Part shown: piece by piece, positions 56,475-64,000 of the stretch
Numbering within the stretch: position 1 is the first letter of the stretch
Layout: each line of letters starts with the position of its first letter
Source: Burkholderiales bacterium
GTDB lineage: Bacteria; Pseudomonadota; Gammaproteobacteria; Burkholderiales; Burkholderiaceae_C
Assembly (NCBI GenBank): GCA_947474755.1
Contig: CANJJE010000003.1
Location: 1 to 64,000, forward strand
Length of the DNA stretch: 64,000 nucleotides
Direction: 5' to 3'
Translations under genes and position numbers: made by a program
The notes under the pieces: model-generated
Database searches by the model: none
Told to the model about the DNA's origin: nothing
What the model saw: only the letters and a program-made list of their open reading frames with translations

Positions 56475-57112
56475 GCGAGGGCAGCAGCTTCTGGGAAATG
56501 GACGAACTGCGGCTGATCACCGGTGCGATGGTGATCCTGGCCTTGGCCACCGGCATCCTTGTGCTGGTGCCCTACCTGCTGATCAAGCCCGTGAAGGCAC
56601 CGGTGGGACTGAACCCCTACACCGACATTCAACTGGCAGGGCGCCAGTCGTACATCGCCAATGGCTGTGTCTACTGCCACTCGCAGCAGCCCCGAGACAT
56701 CCAGCAAGCGCCCGATGCCAAGCGCGGCTGGGGGCGAGCGTCGGTGGCTGGCGACTACGTCTATGACACGCCGCATCTGCTGGGCACCATGCGCACCGGG
56801 CCCGATCTGCTGAACATCGGTGCCCGGCAGCCCAGCGCCGACTGGCACCTCGGACACCTCTACCAGCCTCGGGCCTACACGCCAGGGTCGATCATGCCGT
56901 CCTACCCCTACCTGTTCGAAGTGCGCCGGGGAGAGGCTCAGGCGGGCGAGAAGGTGCTGACGCTGCCGCCTGGACTGACCCGGCCCGGTGAGGTCGTGAT
57001 CGCCAAGCCCGAGGCGCTGGCGCTGGTGGCCTACCTCCTTTCACTGGATCGCACCTACCCGGCGCTTCCACCTCGGTCGCAGAGCGCGGTCGCCGCCGGA
57101 GATGCCCCATGA
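56471..57112 (+). CDS. ccoO: cbb3-like oxidase mono-heme cytochrome c subunit (CcoO)
   Basis: A 213-residue subunit with one N-terminal helix (ITGAMVILALATGILVLVPYLL) and one c-type heme in GCVYCHSQQPRD. The axial Met is probably in YTPGSIMPSYPYLFE. The CcoO core TGPDLLNIGARQPSADWHLGHLYQPR is typical. The ATG overlaps the ccoN stop. It feeds electrons to the binuclear centre. Confidence 0.92.
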   Translation: MSEGSSFWEMDELRLITGAMVILALATGILVLVPYLLIKPVKAPVGLNPYTDIQLAGRQSYIANGCVYCHSQQPRDIQQAPDAKRGWGRASVAGDYVYDTPHLLGTMRTGPDLLNIGARQPSADWHLGHLYQPRAYTPGSIMPSYPYLFEVRRGEAQAGEKVLTLPPGLTRPGEVVIAKPEALALVAYLLSLDRTYPALPPRSQSAVAAGDAP

Positions 57113-57720
57113 CGCCGTCGCGCAAACGACCACCGCCCACGGCACAACTCCAGCGCGAGAACGCCGATCCGGATGAGAGCGTCAAGCCGCTGCCGTGGTT
57201 TCTGGTCATGTCGCTTGGCGCCATGGCGATGTGGGGCGCTTTCTACATCTACGCCACCCCGTCGGGCATCGAGTCTGCCTATGGCGACCAGCGCACGGTG
57301 GCCACCCTGCGCCCGCCAGAAAAGACAGCGACGGGTGCTGCGCCCGCAGTGGACGGCAAGCAGCTGTTCGGCGCGAAGTGCGCCGCCTGTCATCAGGCCA
57401 GCGGGCTCGGCGTGGCTGGCGTCTTCCCGCCATTGGCCGCGTCGGAATGGGTCATCGGTGATGAGAAGACGCTGATCCACATCTTGCTGCACGGAGTGGT
57501 CGGCGAGATGCAGGTGAAGGGCAACACCTACAACGGCGCGATGCCCGGCTGGAAGTCGCTCAGCGACGACGAACTGGCGGTGGTGATGACCTACATTCGC
57601 ACCGACTGGGGCAACAAGGCCTCGCCGATCCTGCCTGAGACCGTGAAGGCGCAGCGCGAGGCGACCGCATCGCGCACCGGGCCCTACCAAGGTGGCAAAG
57701 AGCTTGCTGCAGGACCTTGA
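57109..57720 (+). CDS. Membrane-anchored mono-heme cytochrome c (CcoP position)
   Basis: A 203-residue protein with one helix (WFLVMSLGAMAMWGAFYIYA) and a single c-type heme (CAACHQASGLGVAGVFPPLA), with axial Met in YNGAMPGWKSLSDDEL. A standard CcoP has two hemes and about 300 residues, so this is a reduced version. Its ATG overlaps the ccoO stop, and its end overlaps the SCO gene by 29 bases. No ccoQ was found. Confidence 0.88.
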   Translation: MTPSRKRPPPTAQLQRENADPDESVKPLPWFLVMSLGAMAMWGAFYIYATPSGIESAYGDQRTVATLRPPEKTATGAAPAVDGKQLFGAKCAACHQASGLGVAGVFPPLAASEWVIGDEKTLIHILLHGVVGEMQVKGNTYNGAMPGWKSLSDDELAVVMTYIRTDWGNKASPILPETVKAQREATASRTGPYQGGKELAAGP

Positions 57721-58360
57721 GCCGTCGGCCGGTGACAGCGGCCTGGTGAAGACCTTCACGGCCAGCGCCCTGGTGCTGGTGATCGGACTGGGCGGATTGC
57801 TGTACGCCACCGAAGGCGGTCAGGCCTACACCACTGAAACGCTGCGACGCGCGGCCGTTGAACGCGCGCCGCAGTCGATCCCCGACTTGCAGCTGGTCGA
57901 CGACAGCGGTCGACAGCTTGGCTTGCATGCGATGCTGGCGGCCGACGGCCGGGTTCGCATCGTCGACTTCATCTATACGCGCTGCCAGACAGTGTGCACC
58001 GCACTCGCTTCGGTGACACAGCGCCTGCAGGCCGACGTTCTGGCGCAGCAGCTGGAGCGCCGCGTCGCGGTGCTGTCGATCAGCTTCGATCCCGAGGCTG
58101 ACGATCCGTCCGCGCTGAGGGCCTATGCCGACCGGCTGCGCATGGATCGCAGCGTCTGGCAGGCCATGTCGCTTGCAAAGCCCGCCGATCGGCGGCGCCT
58201 GCTCGATGCGTTCGGCATCATGGTGGTGCCTGCGCCGCTTGGCGAATTCGAGCACAACGCGGCCCTGCACATCGTCGACGCCAGCGGCCGGCTCGTGCGC
58301 ATCGTCGATGCCGACGCCCACGGCGAGGCGCTGGCTGCGGCGCTTGCCGTTGGCCGATGA
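57692..58360 (+). CDS. SCO family copper protein of the cbb3-like operon
   Basis: A 222-residue protein starting at GTG inside the end of the cytochrome gene. One N-terminal helix (TASALVLVIGLGGLLYATEG) precedes a SCO-type thioredoxin fold. The copper ligands are IYTRCQTVCTALAS and the His in GEFEHNAALHIVD. It differs from the CPxxCP version of the cox operon and likely supplies copper to, or reduces, this oxidase. Confidence 0.87.
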   Translation: MAKSLLQDLEPSAGDSGLVKTFTASALVLVIGLGGLLYATEGGQAYTTETLRRAAVERAPQSIPDLQLVDDSGRQLGLHAMLAADGRVRIVDFIYTRCQTVCTALASVTQRLQADVLAQQLERRVAVLSISFDPEADDPSALRAYADRLRMDRSVWQAMSLAKPADRRRLLDAFGIMVVPAPLGEFEHNAALHIVDASGRLVRIVDADAHGEALAAALAVGR

Positions 58361-58968
58361 AGGCCCCAGAGAGCGCCCTGGCGCTGCTGGTGCTCCTGAT
58401 AGCGGTCGCGCTCTCGCTGCCACCGGGGCGCCAACTGATCGAGCAGAGCATGGTGTGGCACATGTCAGTCCAGGTGCCGCTGCTGCTGGCAGCCGGCTGG
58501 CTGTCGGCCGGTGCCACGTCAAAGGCGCCGACATGGCGATGGACATCCGACTGGAATCGCTATGGATTGACAGGCCTGCTGGCGGCTCAAGTCATCCTGG
58601 CGTACTGGATGCTGCCATCAGCCATCGACCGCGCGGTGGTGTCGCCACTGGCCGACATGCTCAAGGTCATGACGCTGCTGGCCTGTGGCGCCTTGCTTCG
58701 GCGCTCCGTATCGCATGCGCCGGCGGTGCTTCAGCTCTTTGTCGTTGGCTCAGCGGTGCCGATGACAGTGTGGCTCGGCGTCTACTTTGCGACCACCGAT
58801 CGGCGGCTGTGCAACGCCTACACGCTGGCGAGTCAGGCGTCCGCCGGCATCGGCATCGCGGTGTGGGGGCTGGCCGTCGCAGCCGCCTGGGTCGTCGTGC
58901 TGCTGCGCCAGGCCGCATCGCAGGCGCCAGAAATGCCAGCGGTGCGGTCGGATGTGGGAACCGACTGA
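58357..58968 (+). CDS. Multi-helix membrane protein of the cbb3-like operon
   Basis: A 203-residue protein with about five helices; its ATG overlaps the SCO stop. A His-Met motif (VWHMSVQVPLLLAAGWL) at the start of the second helix resembles the metal-ligand helices of caa3-type CtaG assembly factors. The similarity is short, so the family is not certain. Position supports a role in oxidase assembly or copper handling. The hydrophilic end (QAPEMPAVRSDVGTD) is cytoplasmic by the positive-inside rule. Confidence 0.65.
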   Translation: MKAPESALALLVLLIAVALSLPPGRQLIEQSMVWHMSVQVPLLLAAGWLSAGATSKAPTWRWTSDWNRYGLTGLLAAQVILAYWMLPSAIDRAVVSPLADMLKVMTLLACGALLRRSVSHAPAVLQLFVVGSAVPMTVWLGVYFATTDRRLCNAYTLASQASAGIGIAVWGLAVAAAWVVVLLRQAASQAPEMPAVRSDVGTD

Positions 58969-59073
58969 CGCGGCGCGGAGGGCTTGTCCGACTCCGGGTC
59001 CCTTTCCGTCACTCCGTGTGAGGCCTAGTATCGATTGGGTGCGGCAGGTGGCCGTCAGACAGAGGAGTGCTGG

Positions 59074-59538
59074 ATGGACAAGGACAAGGTTCCCGAATCG
59101 TTCGGCGTGTTCAAACCCGTCGGCCACGTGGTGATCACCTTCCGCAGGGCGGGCGATCTGCAGGCTGCCGAGGCGGCGCTGCAGGATCAGGGCTTGGCTG
59201 CGTCCGAGATGGTCCGCTACACCCCGGCGGAGATGATTGCCCAGGTCGATGCCGAGGTCGACCGAGCCAGCCCGTTGGCGTCCATCGGACAGGACCTGAA
59301 TCTGATCAAGGCACACCGGGAACGGGCCCTGGAGGGCTGCAGTTTCCTCGTCGTGCATGCACCCGAACCGGCGACTGTCGCCAAGGTGGACGCGGTGGCG
59401 CACCAGCTGAAGGCAGTGGCTGCTCAGCGCTATGGGCGCTTCATCACCGAAGAGTTGATCGACGACGACGCCGGACCCCAGACCAACGAGTCGCCGGACA
59501 CCGGGCTCGACGACGCTGCGGTGGCGGGTCGACACTGA
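59074..59538 (+). CDS. Conserved hypothetical soluble protein
   Basis: A 154-residue acidic protein with no signal peptide or helix. The start MDKDKVPESFGVFKPVGHVV follows GAGGAG; the ORF track adds 13 residues. It has an alternating alpha/beta pattern (HVVITFRRAGDLQAAEAALQ, FLVVHAPEPATVAKVDAVA) that suggests a ferredoxin-like or heavy-metal-type fold, but no motif was recognised. A CTAGTAT promoter-like element lies 43 bases upstream. The neighbours are copper and oxidase genes. Confidence 0.7.
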   Translation: MDKDKVPESFGVFKPVGHVVITFRRAGDLQAAEAALQDQGLAASEMVRYTPAEMIAQVDAEVDRASPLASIGQDLNLIKAHRERALEGCSFLVVHAPEPATVAKVDAVAHQLKAVAAQRYGRFITEELIDDDAGPQTNESPDTGLDDAAVAGRH

Positions 59539-59566
59539 CGGTACCCTCGCGACGCAAAGGAGTTCC

Positions 59567-60034
59567 ATGATTCATTTCCATCGGTGGCTTGCAACAGGCC
59601 TGATCTTCCTGTGCCACTTCGCGCAGGCCCATGAACCCCGCGAGCACGCCTTCGGTTTCGGCCAGCCCGGCGATGCGAAGAAGGTCAGCCGCACCGTCGA
59701 GATCACCATGAACGACGCGATGCGCTTCACGCCACCCAGCGTCTCGGTGAGGCGCAACGAGACCATCCGCTTCGTGCTGGAGAACGAAGGCCGGCTCAGG
59801 CACGAGATGGTGCTGGGCAGGATCAGCGACCTGAATAAGCACGCGGCGCTGATGATCAAGTTCCCTGACATGCAGCACAGCGATCCCAACCAGGCCAGTG
59901 TCGAGCCCGGCCAGACGGGCGAGCTGGTCTGGCGCTTCACCCGGTCCGGCAGCGTCGATTTCGCCTGCCTGCAGCCCGGGCACTACGACGCGGGCATGAA
60001 GGGGCAGGTTGTGGTCGACCAGCGAACACCTTGA
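59567..60034 (+). CDS. Periplasmic cupredoxin-like copper protein
   Basis: A 155-residue protein with a signal peptide ([20 protein letters not shown], cleaved before HEPREH). The mature part is a plastocyanin/azurin-like domain; the copper ligands are His in LRHEMVLG, Cys in [14 protein letters not shown], and the His and Met in the same loop. It sits directly before the copper ATPase, whose TTG start overlaps its TGA. It may receive copper exported by the ATPase or pass it to the oxidase. Confidence 0.88.
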   Translation: MIHFHRWLATGLIFLCHFAQAHEPREHAFGFGQPGDAKKVSRTVEITMNDAMRFTPPSVSVRRNETIRFVLENEGRLRHEMVLGRISDLNKHAALMIKFPDMQHSDPNQASVEPGQTGELVWRFTRSGSVDFACLQPGHYDAGMKGQVVVDQRTP

Positions 60035-62352
60035 ACGCGTTCGAGCCCGGGATGTCGCCAGCTGCCGTGGCGGCGGCCGATCCGCTGAAAGACCCGGTGT
60101 GCGGCATGACGGTGACGCCCGCGTCGCCGCATTCATTCGAGCACGAGGGCCGGCCGTTTTACTTCTGCTGTGGTGGCTGCAAGACCAAGTTCGCAGCCGA
60201 CCCCCTGCGGTTCCTGCAGCCTGTCGTGGTCGAGCCGCCCATCGAAGGTGCCACCTACACCTGCCCGATGCACCCCGAGGTGCGCGAGGACCACCCGGCC
60301 GCCTGCCCGAAGTGCGGCATGGCGCTCGAGGCCGAGATGCCGACGCTCGACGAGGGCGAGAACCCGGAGCTCACCGATTTCCGGCGTCGCTTCGTCTGGA
60401 CCTTGCCGCTGACGTTGGCGGTTTTCGTGCTGGCGATGGGTGGCCACCGCTTGCACCTGTTCAGCGGCGGCACGCAAAGCTGGATCGAGCTGCCGCTGAC
60501 GCTGCCGGTCGTGCTGTGGGCCGGTGCGCCGTTCTTCGTGCGCGGCGTGCAATCAGTCATCCACCGCAGCCCGAACATGTGGACCTTGATCGCCACCGGC
60601 ACCTCTGCCGCATTTGCCTACAGCGTCGTGGCCACTGTCGCGCCCGGCCTGATCCCCGCGTCGTTTTCCTCGATGGGCCGCGTGCCGGTGTATTTCGAGG
60701 CAGCGGCGGTGATCATTTCGCTGACGCTGCTGGGCCAGTTGCTCGAGCTGAAGGCGCGCTCGCAGACCTCGGCAGCGATCAAGTCGCTGCTGGGCCTGGC
60801 GCCGAAGACCGCACGCCGCGTCGAGATTGACGGCAGCGAAGCCGATGTTCCGCTCGCGGCGGTGCAGGTCGGTGACATGCTGCGGGTGCGCCCTGGCGAG
60901 AAGGTTCCGGTCGATGGCGTGGTGCTGGAAGGCAGCAGCGCCGTCGATGAATCGATGCTCACCGGCGAGCCGATGCCCATCAGCAAACGCATCGGCGACA
61001 CCCTGATCGGCGCCACGCTGAACACCACCGGCGCGCTGCTGATGAGCGCAGCCAAGGTGGGCTCGCAGACGGTGCTGGCCGGCATCGTGCAGATGGTGGT
61101 GCAGGCGCAGCGCTCGAAGGCGCCGATGCAGCGCATGGCCGATCGGGTGGCGGGCTATTTCGTTGTCACCGTGGTCGCCATCGCGGGCTTGACCTTCGTC
61201 GCCTGGGGGTTGTTCGGCCCCGAGCCGCGCTGGGTCTACGGCCTGATCAATGCGGTGGCCGTGTTGATCATCGCCTGCCCTTGTGCATTGGGGCTGGCCA
61301 CGCCCATGTCGATCATGGTCGCCACCGGCCGCGCGGCGACGCAGGGCGTGCTGTTTCGAGACGCGGCGGCGATCGAACGCTTGCGCGATGTCGACACGCT
61401 CATCCTCGACAAGACCGGCACGCTCACCGAAGGTCGACCGCGGTTCGAACGCGCCATTGCCGCCGAGGGCTACACCGACGACGAGGTGCTGCGCCTGGCG
61501 GCCAGCATCGACAAGGCCAGCGAACACCCGCTGGCGCGCGCGATCGTGGTCGCCGCACGCGAACGCAAGCTCCGCCTGGAGCGGGTCATCGAGTTCGACT
61601 CGTCCAGCGGCGTCGGTGTCTCGGGCCGCATCGGCGAACGCTCGATCGCGCTCGGCAACCGCGCGCTGATGCAACAGGCCGGCGTGGTCATCGGGGCGCT
61701 GGAAGCACAGGCCGAAGCGCTGCGGGCCGCGGGAGCCAGCGTGATGTTCCTCGCGGTGGATCACCAGGCAGTCGGGCTGCTGGCCGTGTCCGACCCGATC
61801 AAGGCCAGCACCGCCGAGGCGCTGGCCACGCTGAAGGCCTCGGGCCTGAGGGTGATCATGGCCTCGGGCGATGGCCTGAGCACCGCCAGGCAGGTGGCTG
61901 CGACGCTGGGCATCGACGAGGTGCATGGCGAAGTCAAGCCGGCTGACAAGCTGGCGCTGGTCAGGAAGCTGCAGGCCGAAGGCCGCATCGTCGCGATGGC
62001 CGGAGACGGCATCAACGACGCGCCGGCGCTGGCGCAGGCCGATGTCGGCGTGGCGATGGGTACGGGCACGGATGTGGCGATGAACAGCGCGGCAGTGACG
62101 CTGGTCAAGGGTGACCTGCGGGGCATCGCGTTGGCGCGCGTGATCTCGCAGCAGACGATCTCGAACATGCAGCAGAACCTGGCGTTTGCCTTCGCCTACA
62201 ACGCGCTCGGCGTGCCGCTGGCCGCTGGCGTGCTGTACCCGTTCACCGGCTGGCTGCTGTCGCCGATGCTGGCCGCGCTGGCGATGAGCCTGAGTTCGGT
62301 GTCGGTGATCTCGAATGCGCTGCGTCTGCGGGGGGCTCACCTGCGCAAGTGA
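60031..62352 (+). CDS. Copper-transporting P1B-type ATPase with YHS and heavy-metal-binding domains
   Basis: A 773-residue ATPase. The likely start is TTG overlapping the cupredoxin stop, or ATG 60052. The N-terminus has no HMA domain. It has a YHS domain ([20 protein letters not shown] and [12 protein letters not shown], about 20-56) and a second Cys module ([23 protein letters not shown], about 71-95). Six or more helices, the CPC motif ([14 protein letters not shown] near 415), the phosphorylated Asp460 in DKTGTLTEG, the SEHPLARAI nucleotide motif and [14 protein letters not shown] are intact. It should move Cu+ out of the cytoplasm, perhaps to supply cuproenzymes. Confidence 0.94.
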   Translation: MNAFEPGMSPAAVAAADPLKDPVCGMTVTPASPHSFEHEGRPFYFCCGGCKTKFAADPLRFLQPVVVEPPIEGATYTCPMHPEVREDHPAACPKCGMALEAEMPTLDEGENPELTDFRRRFVWTLPLTLAVFVLAMGGHRLHLFSGGTQSWIELPLTLPVVLWAGAPFFVRGVQSVIHRSPNMWTLIATGTSAAFAYSVVATVAPGLIPASFSSMGRVPVYFEAAAVIISLTLLGQLLELKARSQTSAAIKSLLGLAPKTARRVEIDGSEADVPLAAVQVGDMLRVRPGEKVPVDGVVLEGSSAVDESMLTGEPMPISKRIGDTLIGATLNTTGALLMSAAKVGSQTVLAGIVQMVVQAQRSKAPMQRMADRVAGYFVVTVVAIAGLTFVAWGLFGPEPRWVYGLINAVAVLIIACPCALGLATPMSIMVATGRAATQGVLFRDAAAIERLRDVDTLILDKTGTLTEGRPRFERAIAAEGYTDDEVLRLAASIDKASEHPLARAIVVAARERKLRLERVIEFDSSSGVGVSGRIGERSIALGNRALMQQAGVVIGALEAQAEALRAAGASVMFLAVDHQAVGLLAVSDPIKASTAEALATLKASGLRVIMASGDGLSTARQVAATLGIDEVHGEVKPADKLALVRKLQAEGRIVAMAGDGINDAPALAQADVGVAMGTGTDVAMNSAAVTLVKGDLRGIALARVISQQTISNMQQNLAFAFAYNALGVPLAAGVLYPFTGWLLSPMLAALAMSLSSVSVISNALRLRGAHLRK

Positions 62353-62434
62353 TCGGCGCCGGCCTGCGCTGTTGTGTCGTTCACCGCACAGACGCCAGTG
62401 GCTGGCCTGCCTATGGTGTTTCATCGCACCGGAG

Positions 62435-62962
62435 ATGACCATGCAACATCCACGCACCTTGATTGCCGCAGCGGCGGCGGCTCCTGTCGGGGTCTCGAGA
62501 CTGGACTCCACCATGGGATGGCGGCCCGCGACGCGGCGCCTTCGCGCAAGGAGCGGCAGGCACACGCTCGACGCCCAGTTCATCAACGTGCTTGCAGCGT
62601 TCCGGGGATGCGGTGGCCTCGCTCCCGCTGAAGAAGCCCTGGCCTGGCTGGATGGGGAGGTCGAACAGGGCTTGTCGACGCTGGCCCGGTGGATCGCGCT
62701 GCGCGAGGTCGTCAGCCTTGAATGGCAGGCGCAGATCTGGCTGCCGCTGTTCCAGTTCGACCGTCGCGACATGAGCATCTACCCGCAGATGCCACCGGTC
62801 ATGGCCGAACTGCGCGGGGTCTTCGATGAGTGGGAGCTGGTGCACTGGTTCGCACGGCCGAACCGAACGCTTGACGGGCTGATCCCGGCCGAGGCGTTCC
62901 GGGATGACCCCACGTTGGTGTTGCAGGCCGCGCGCACCGACAGGTGGGCGATCGAGGGCTGA
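62435..62962 (+). CDS. Putative DUF2384 (MbcA/ParS/Xre C-terminal-like) protein
   Basis: A 175-residue protein starting MTMQHPRTLIAAAAAAPVG after GGAG-type purines; the track ORF starts inside the ATPase gene. The C-terminal 45 residues (WFARPNRTLDGLIPAEAFRD...LVLQAARTDRWAIEG) resemble the toxin-binding DUF2384 domain of MbcA/ParS antitoxins. There is no recognisable helix-turn-helix or toxin partner next to it. The residues before it are helical and Trp-rich. The assignment is by motif only. Confidence 0.6.
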   Translation: MTMQHPRTLIAAAAAAPVGVSRLDSTMGWRPATRRLRARSGRHTLDAQFINVLAAFRGCGGLAPAEEALAWLDGEVEQGLSTLARWIALREVVSLEWQAQIWLPLFQFDRRDMSIYPQMPPVMAELRGVFDEWELVHWFARPNRTLDGLIPAEAFRDDPTLVLQAARTDRWAIEG

Positions 62963-63078
62963 GCACCTGCGCCTGATCCCGGTGCGCTGTTGTCCTACAG
63001 GCAGCGCACGAATCGTCCGACGGCGCATTCCCTCGAGGCATCGCACGCTTGGAACGCATCCTCGCAGGAGTCGCCACC

Positions 63079-63129
63079 ATGGGCATTCTGACCAGCGACC
63101 TGTTCAACTTCATCTGGAGCGCATCATGA
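63079..63129 (+). CDS. 16-codon mini-ORF coupled to the PPOX gene
   Basis: The ATG follows AGGAG by nine bases, and the frame (MGILTSDLFNFIWSAS) ends in an ATGA overlap with the start of the next gene. It could be a leader peptide for translational coupling. It may also be chance, since GGAG within it serves as the ribosome-binding site of the downstream gene. Confidence 0.35.
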   Translation: MGILTSDLFNFIWSAS

Positions 63130-63623
63130 AAATCCAACCCCAAACCAATGCCGAGCGGCAGAAGCTGGCGACCCTGATCCAGCCGATGGACAGCGTGGCG
63201 ATGTTGACCAGCCAGAATGCCGAGGGCGCGCTGGTCAGTCGGCCGATGGCTCCGCTGGAAATGGATGCCCAGGGCGCCATCTGGTTCTTCACCGATCGCA
63301 ACTCGGCCAAGGTCGAGCAACTGCGTACGCTGAACCTGAGTTTCTCGGACGCCGAACGCGGCACCTATGTCTCGCTGTGCGGACACGGTGATCTGGAGAC
63401 CGACCGCAGCCACATCAAGCGCCTGTGGACGCCGCTGGCACGTCCCTGGTTTCCCGACGGCACCGATTCCGAGAATCTGGCGCTGCTCAAGTTCACGCCG
63501 AGCGCAGCAGAGTACTGGGACGCCGTCGACACGAAGATGGTGCATCTGTTCGCGACAGCGGTGTCGGTGATCGCGGCCCGGCCGATCGGCATGGGAGAGC
63601 ACGGCCGCATCGGCCAGCTTTGA
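63126..63623 (+). CDS. Pyridoxamine 5'-phosphate oxidase-like flavoprotein (general stress type)
   Basis: A 165-residue FMN-binding split-barrel protein. The start MKIQPQTNAERQKLATLIQP follows GGAG. Family features are the N-terminal strand AMLTSQNAEGALVSRPM, the WFFTDRNSAKVEQL segment and TYVSLCGHGDLETDR with the FMN loop, then YWDAVDTKMV near the end. It resembles general stress protein 26 rather than PdxH. The activity is unknown. Confidence 0.88.
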   Translation: MKIQPQTNAERQKLATLIQPMDSVAMLTSQNAEGALVSRPMAPLEMDAQGAIWFFTDRNSAKVEQLRTLNLSFSDAERGTYVSLCGHGDLETDRSHIKRLWTPLARPWFPDGTDSENLALLKFTPSAAEYWDAVDTKMVHLFATAVSVIAARPIGMGEHGRIGQL

Positions 63624-63670
63624 TCGCAGCGCGATGAGCCCCGCCAGGGGCTCAGCCGAGTATCTCGGTC

Positions 63671-64000
63671 ATGAACGATCCAGCTCGACACACCCGCACC
63701 GAATCCGACAGCTTCGGTGCCATCGAGGTGCCCGCCGACGCGCTGTGGGGCGCGCAGACCGAACGCAGCCTGCACTTCTTCGCGATCGGCGAGCAGCGCA
63801 TGCCGCTGGCGGTGATTCACGCGATCGCCTGGTTCAAGTGGGCAGGTGCCCGAGTCAACGGCGAGCTGGGCCTGCTCAGTGCAGCGCGCGCCCAGGCGAT
63901 CGCCGATGCCGCGCTGCGGGTGGCCGAAGGCGAGTTCGACGCCCAGTTTCCGCTGTCGGTGTGGCAGACCGGATCGGGCACGCAAAGCCACATGAATGTC
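63671..64000 (+). CDS. fumC: Class II fumarate hydratase (partial, N-terminal)
   Basis: The first 110 residues, open to the right edge. MNDPARHTRTESDSFGAIEV is followed by the superfamily element PADALWGAQTERSLHFFAIG, the conserved FKWAGARVNGELGLL, and the fumarase block QTGSGTQSHMNV (SNMN is more common). It is a TCA-cycle enzyme interconverting fumarate and malate. It starts 47 nt after the PPOX gene. Confidence 0.93.
   Translation, partial: MNDPARHTRTESDSFGAIEVPADALWGAQTERSLHFFAIGEQRMPLAVIHAIAWFKWAGARVNGELGLLSAARAQAIADAALRVAEGEFDAQFPLSVWQTGSGTQSHMNV

Noticed and set aside
60553-62778. 741-aa minus-strand ORF opposite the copper ATPase
   Set aside because: Mirror of a GC-rich coding frame with Arg/His-rich translation; the sense strand has all P-type ATPase motifs.

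Overview
The window reads as a chromosomal segment of a GC-rich betaproteobacterium, most likely Burkholderiales. The basis is the gene order coxB-coxA-ctaG-DUF2970-coxC-surf1-ctaA-ctaB-sco, the secB-gpsA-trmL-comF block, the urt/ure organisation and the codon use. No phage genes, insertion sequences, tRNA, rRNA or CRISPR were seen. Both ends cut genes: a DUF1329-type exported protein at the left and class II fumarase at the right.

0-5.3 kb (minus strand): a four-gene cell-envelope operon encoding a YCF48/BNR beta-propeller, an RND/MMPL exporter, a DUF1302 outer-membrane protein and a DUF1329 protein. It looks like a trans-envelope export or lipid-trafficking system of unknown substrate. 5.3-6.0 kb holds no convincing gene.

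6.0-26.5 kb: a nitrogen-scavenging island. urtABCDE (urea/short-chain amide ABC importer) is followed by fmdA-fmdB (formamidase and its zinc-ribbon partner), all on minus. Divergent from urtA is a 1139-aa fusion of an NCS1 nucleobase-permease domain, a Cys-rich segment, a histidine kinase and a receiver, with a LuxR-type response regulator 2 nt downstream. Next come ureA, an untracked 53-aa His-rich membrane peptide, ureB and ureC. A 202-bp palindromic element and an FbpABC-type ferric iron importer separate these from ureE-ureF-ureG. No ureD is present in the window.

26.6-31.9 kb: housekeeping genes gpmA, rhodanese, grxC, secB, gpsA, trmL, comF and a BioC-like methyltransferase. 32-42 kb: a complete aa3-type cytochrome c oxidase locus (structural subunits, copper and heme A assembly, several small membrane proteins), bounded by a good promoter-like sequence and two clear intrinsic terminators. 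42-43 kb: rpoH, whose promoter carries a near-perfect CIRCE operator.

43.1-51.9 kb: a very large (2844 aa) cyclic beta-glucan synthase of the NdvB/ChvB type behind an 80-aa membrane protein. 52.2-54.6 kb: a CurA-type oxidoreductase, a split YeeE/YedE sulfur-transport pair and thioredoxin 2. 54.8-62.4 kb: a second, cbb3-like oxidase (CcoN with a CcoS-like N-terminal extension, mono-heme CcoO, a mono-heme cytochrome c, a SCO protein and a membrane protein), followed by a cupredoxin and a copper P-type ATPase, which suggests a linked copper-supply and low-oxygen respiration module. The right edge has a DUF2384-like protein, a PPOX-type flavoprotein and fumC.

All coordinates come from reading the sequence and the supplied ORF track. 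Family assignments come from recognised motifs and not from database searches.
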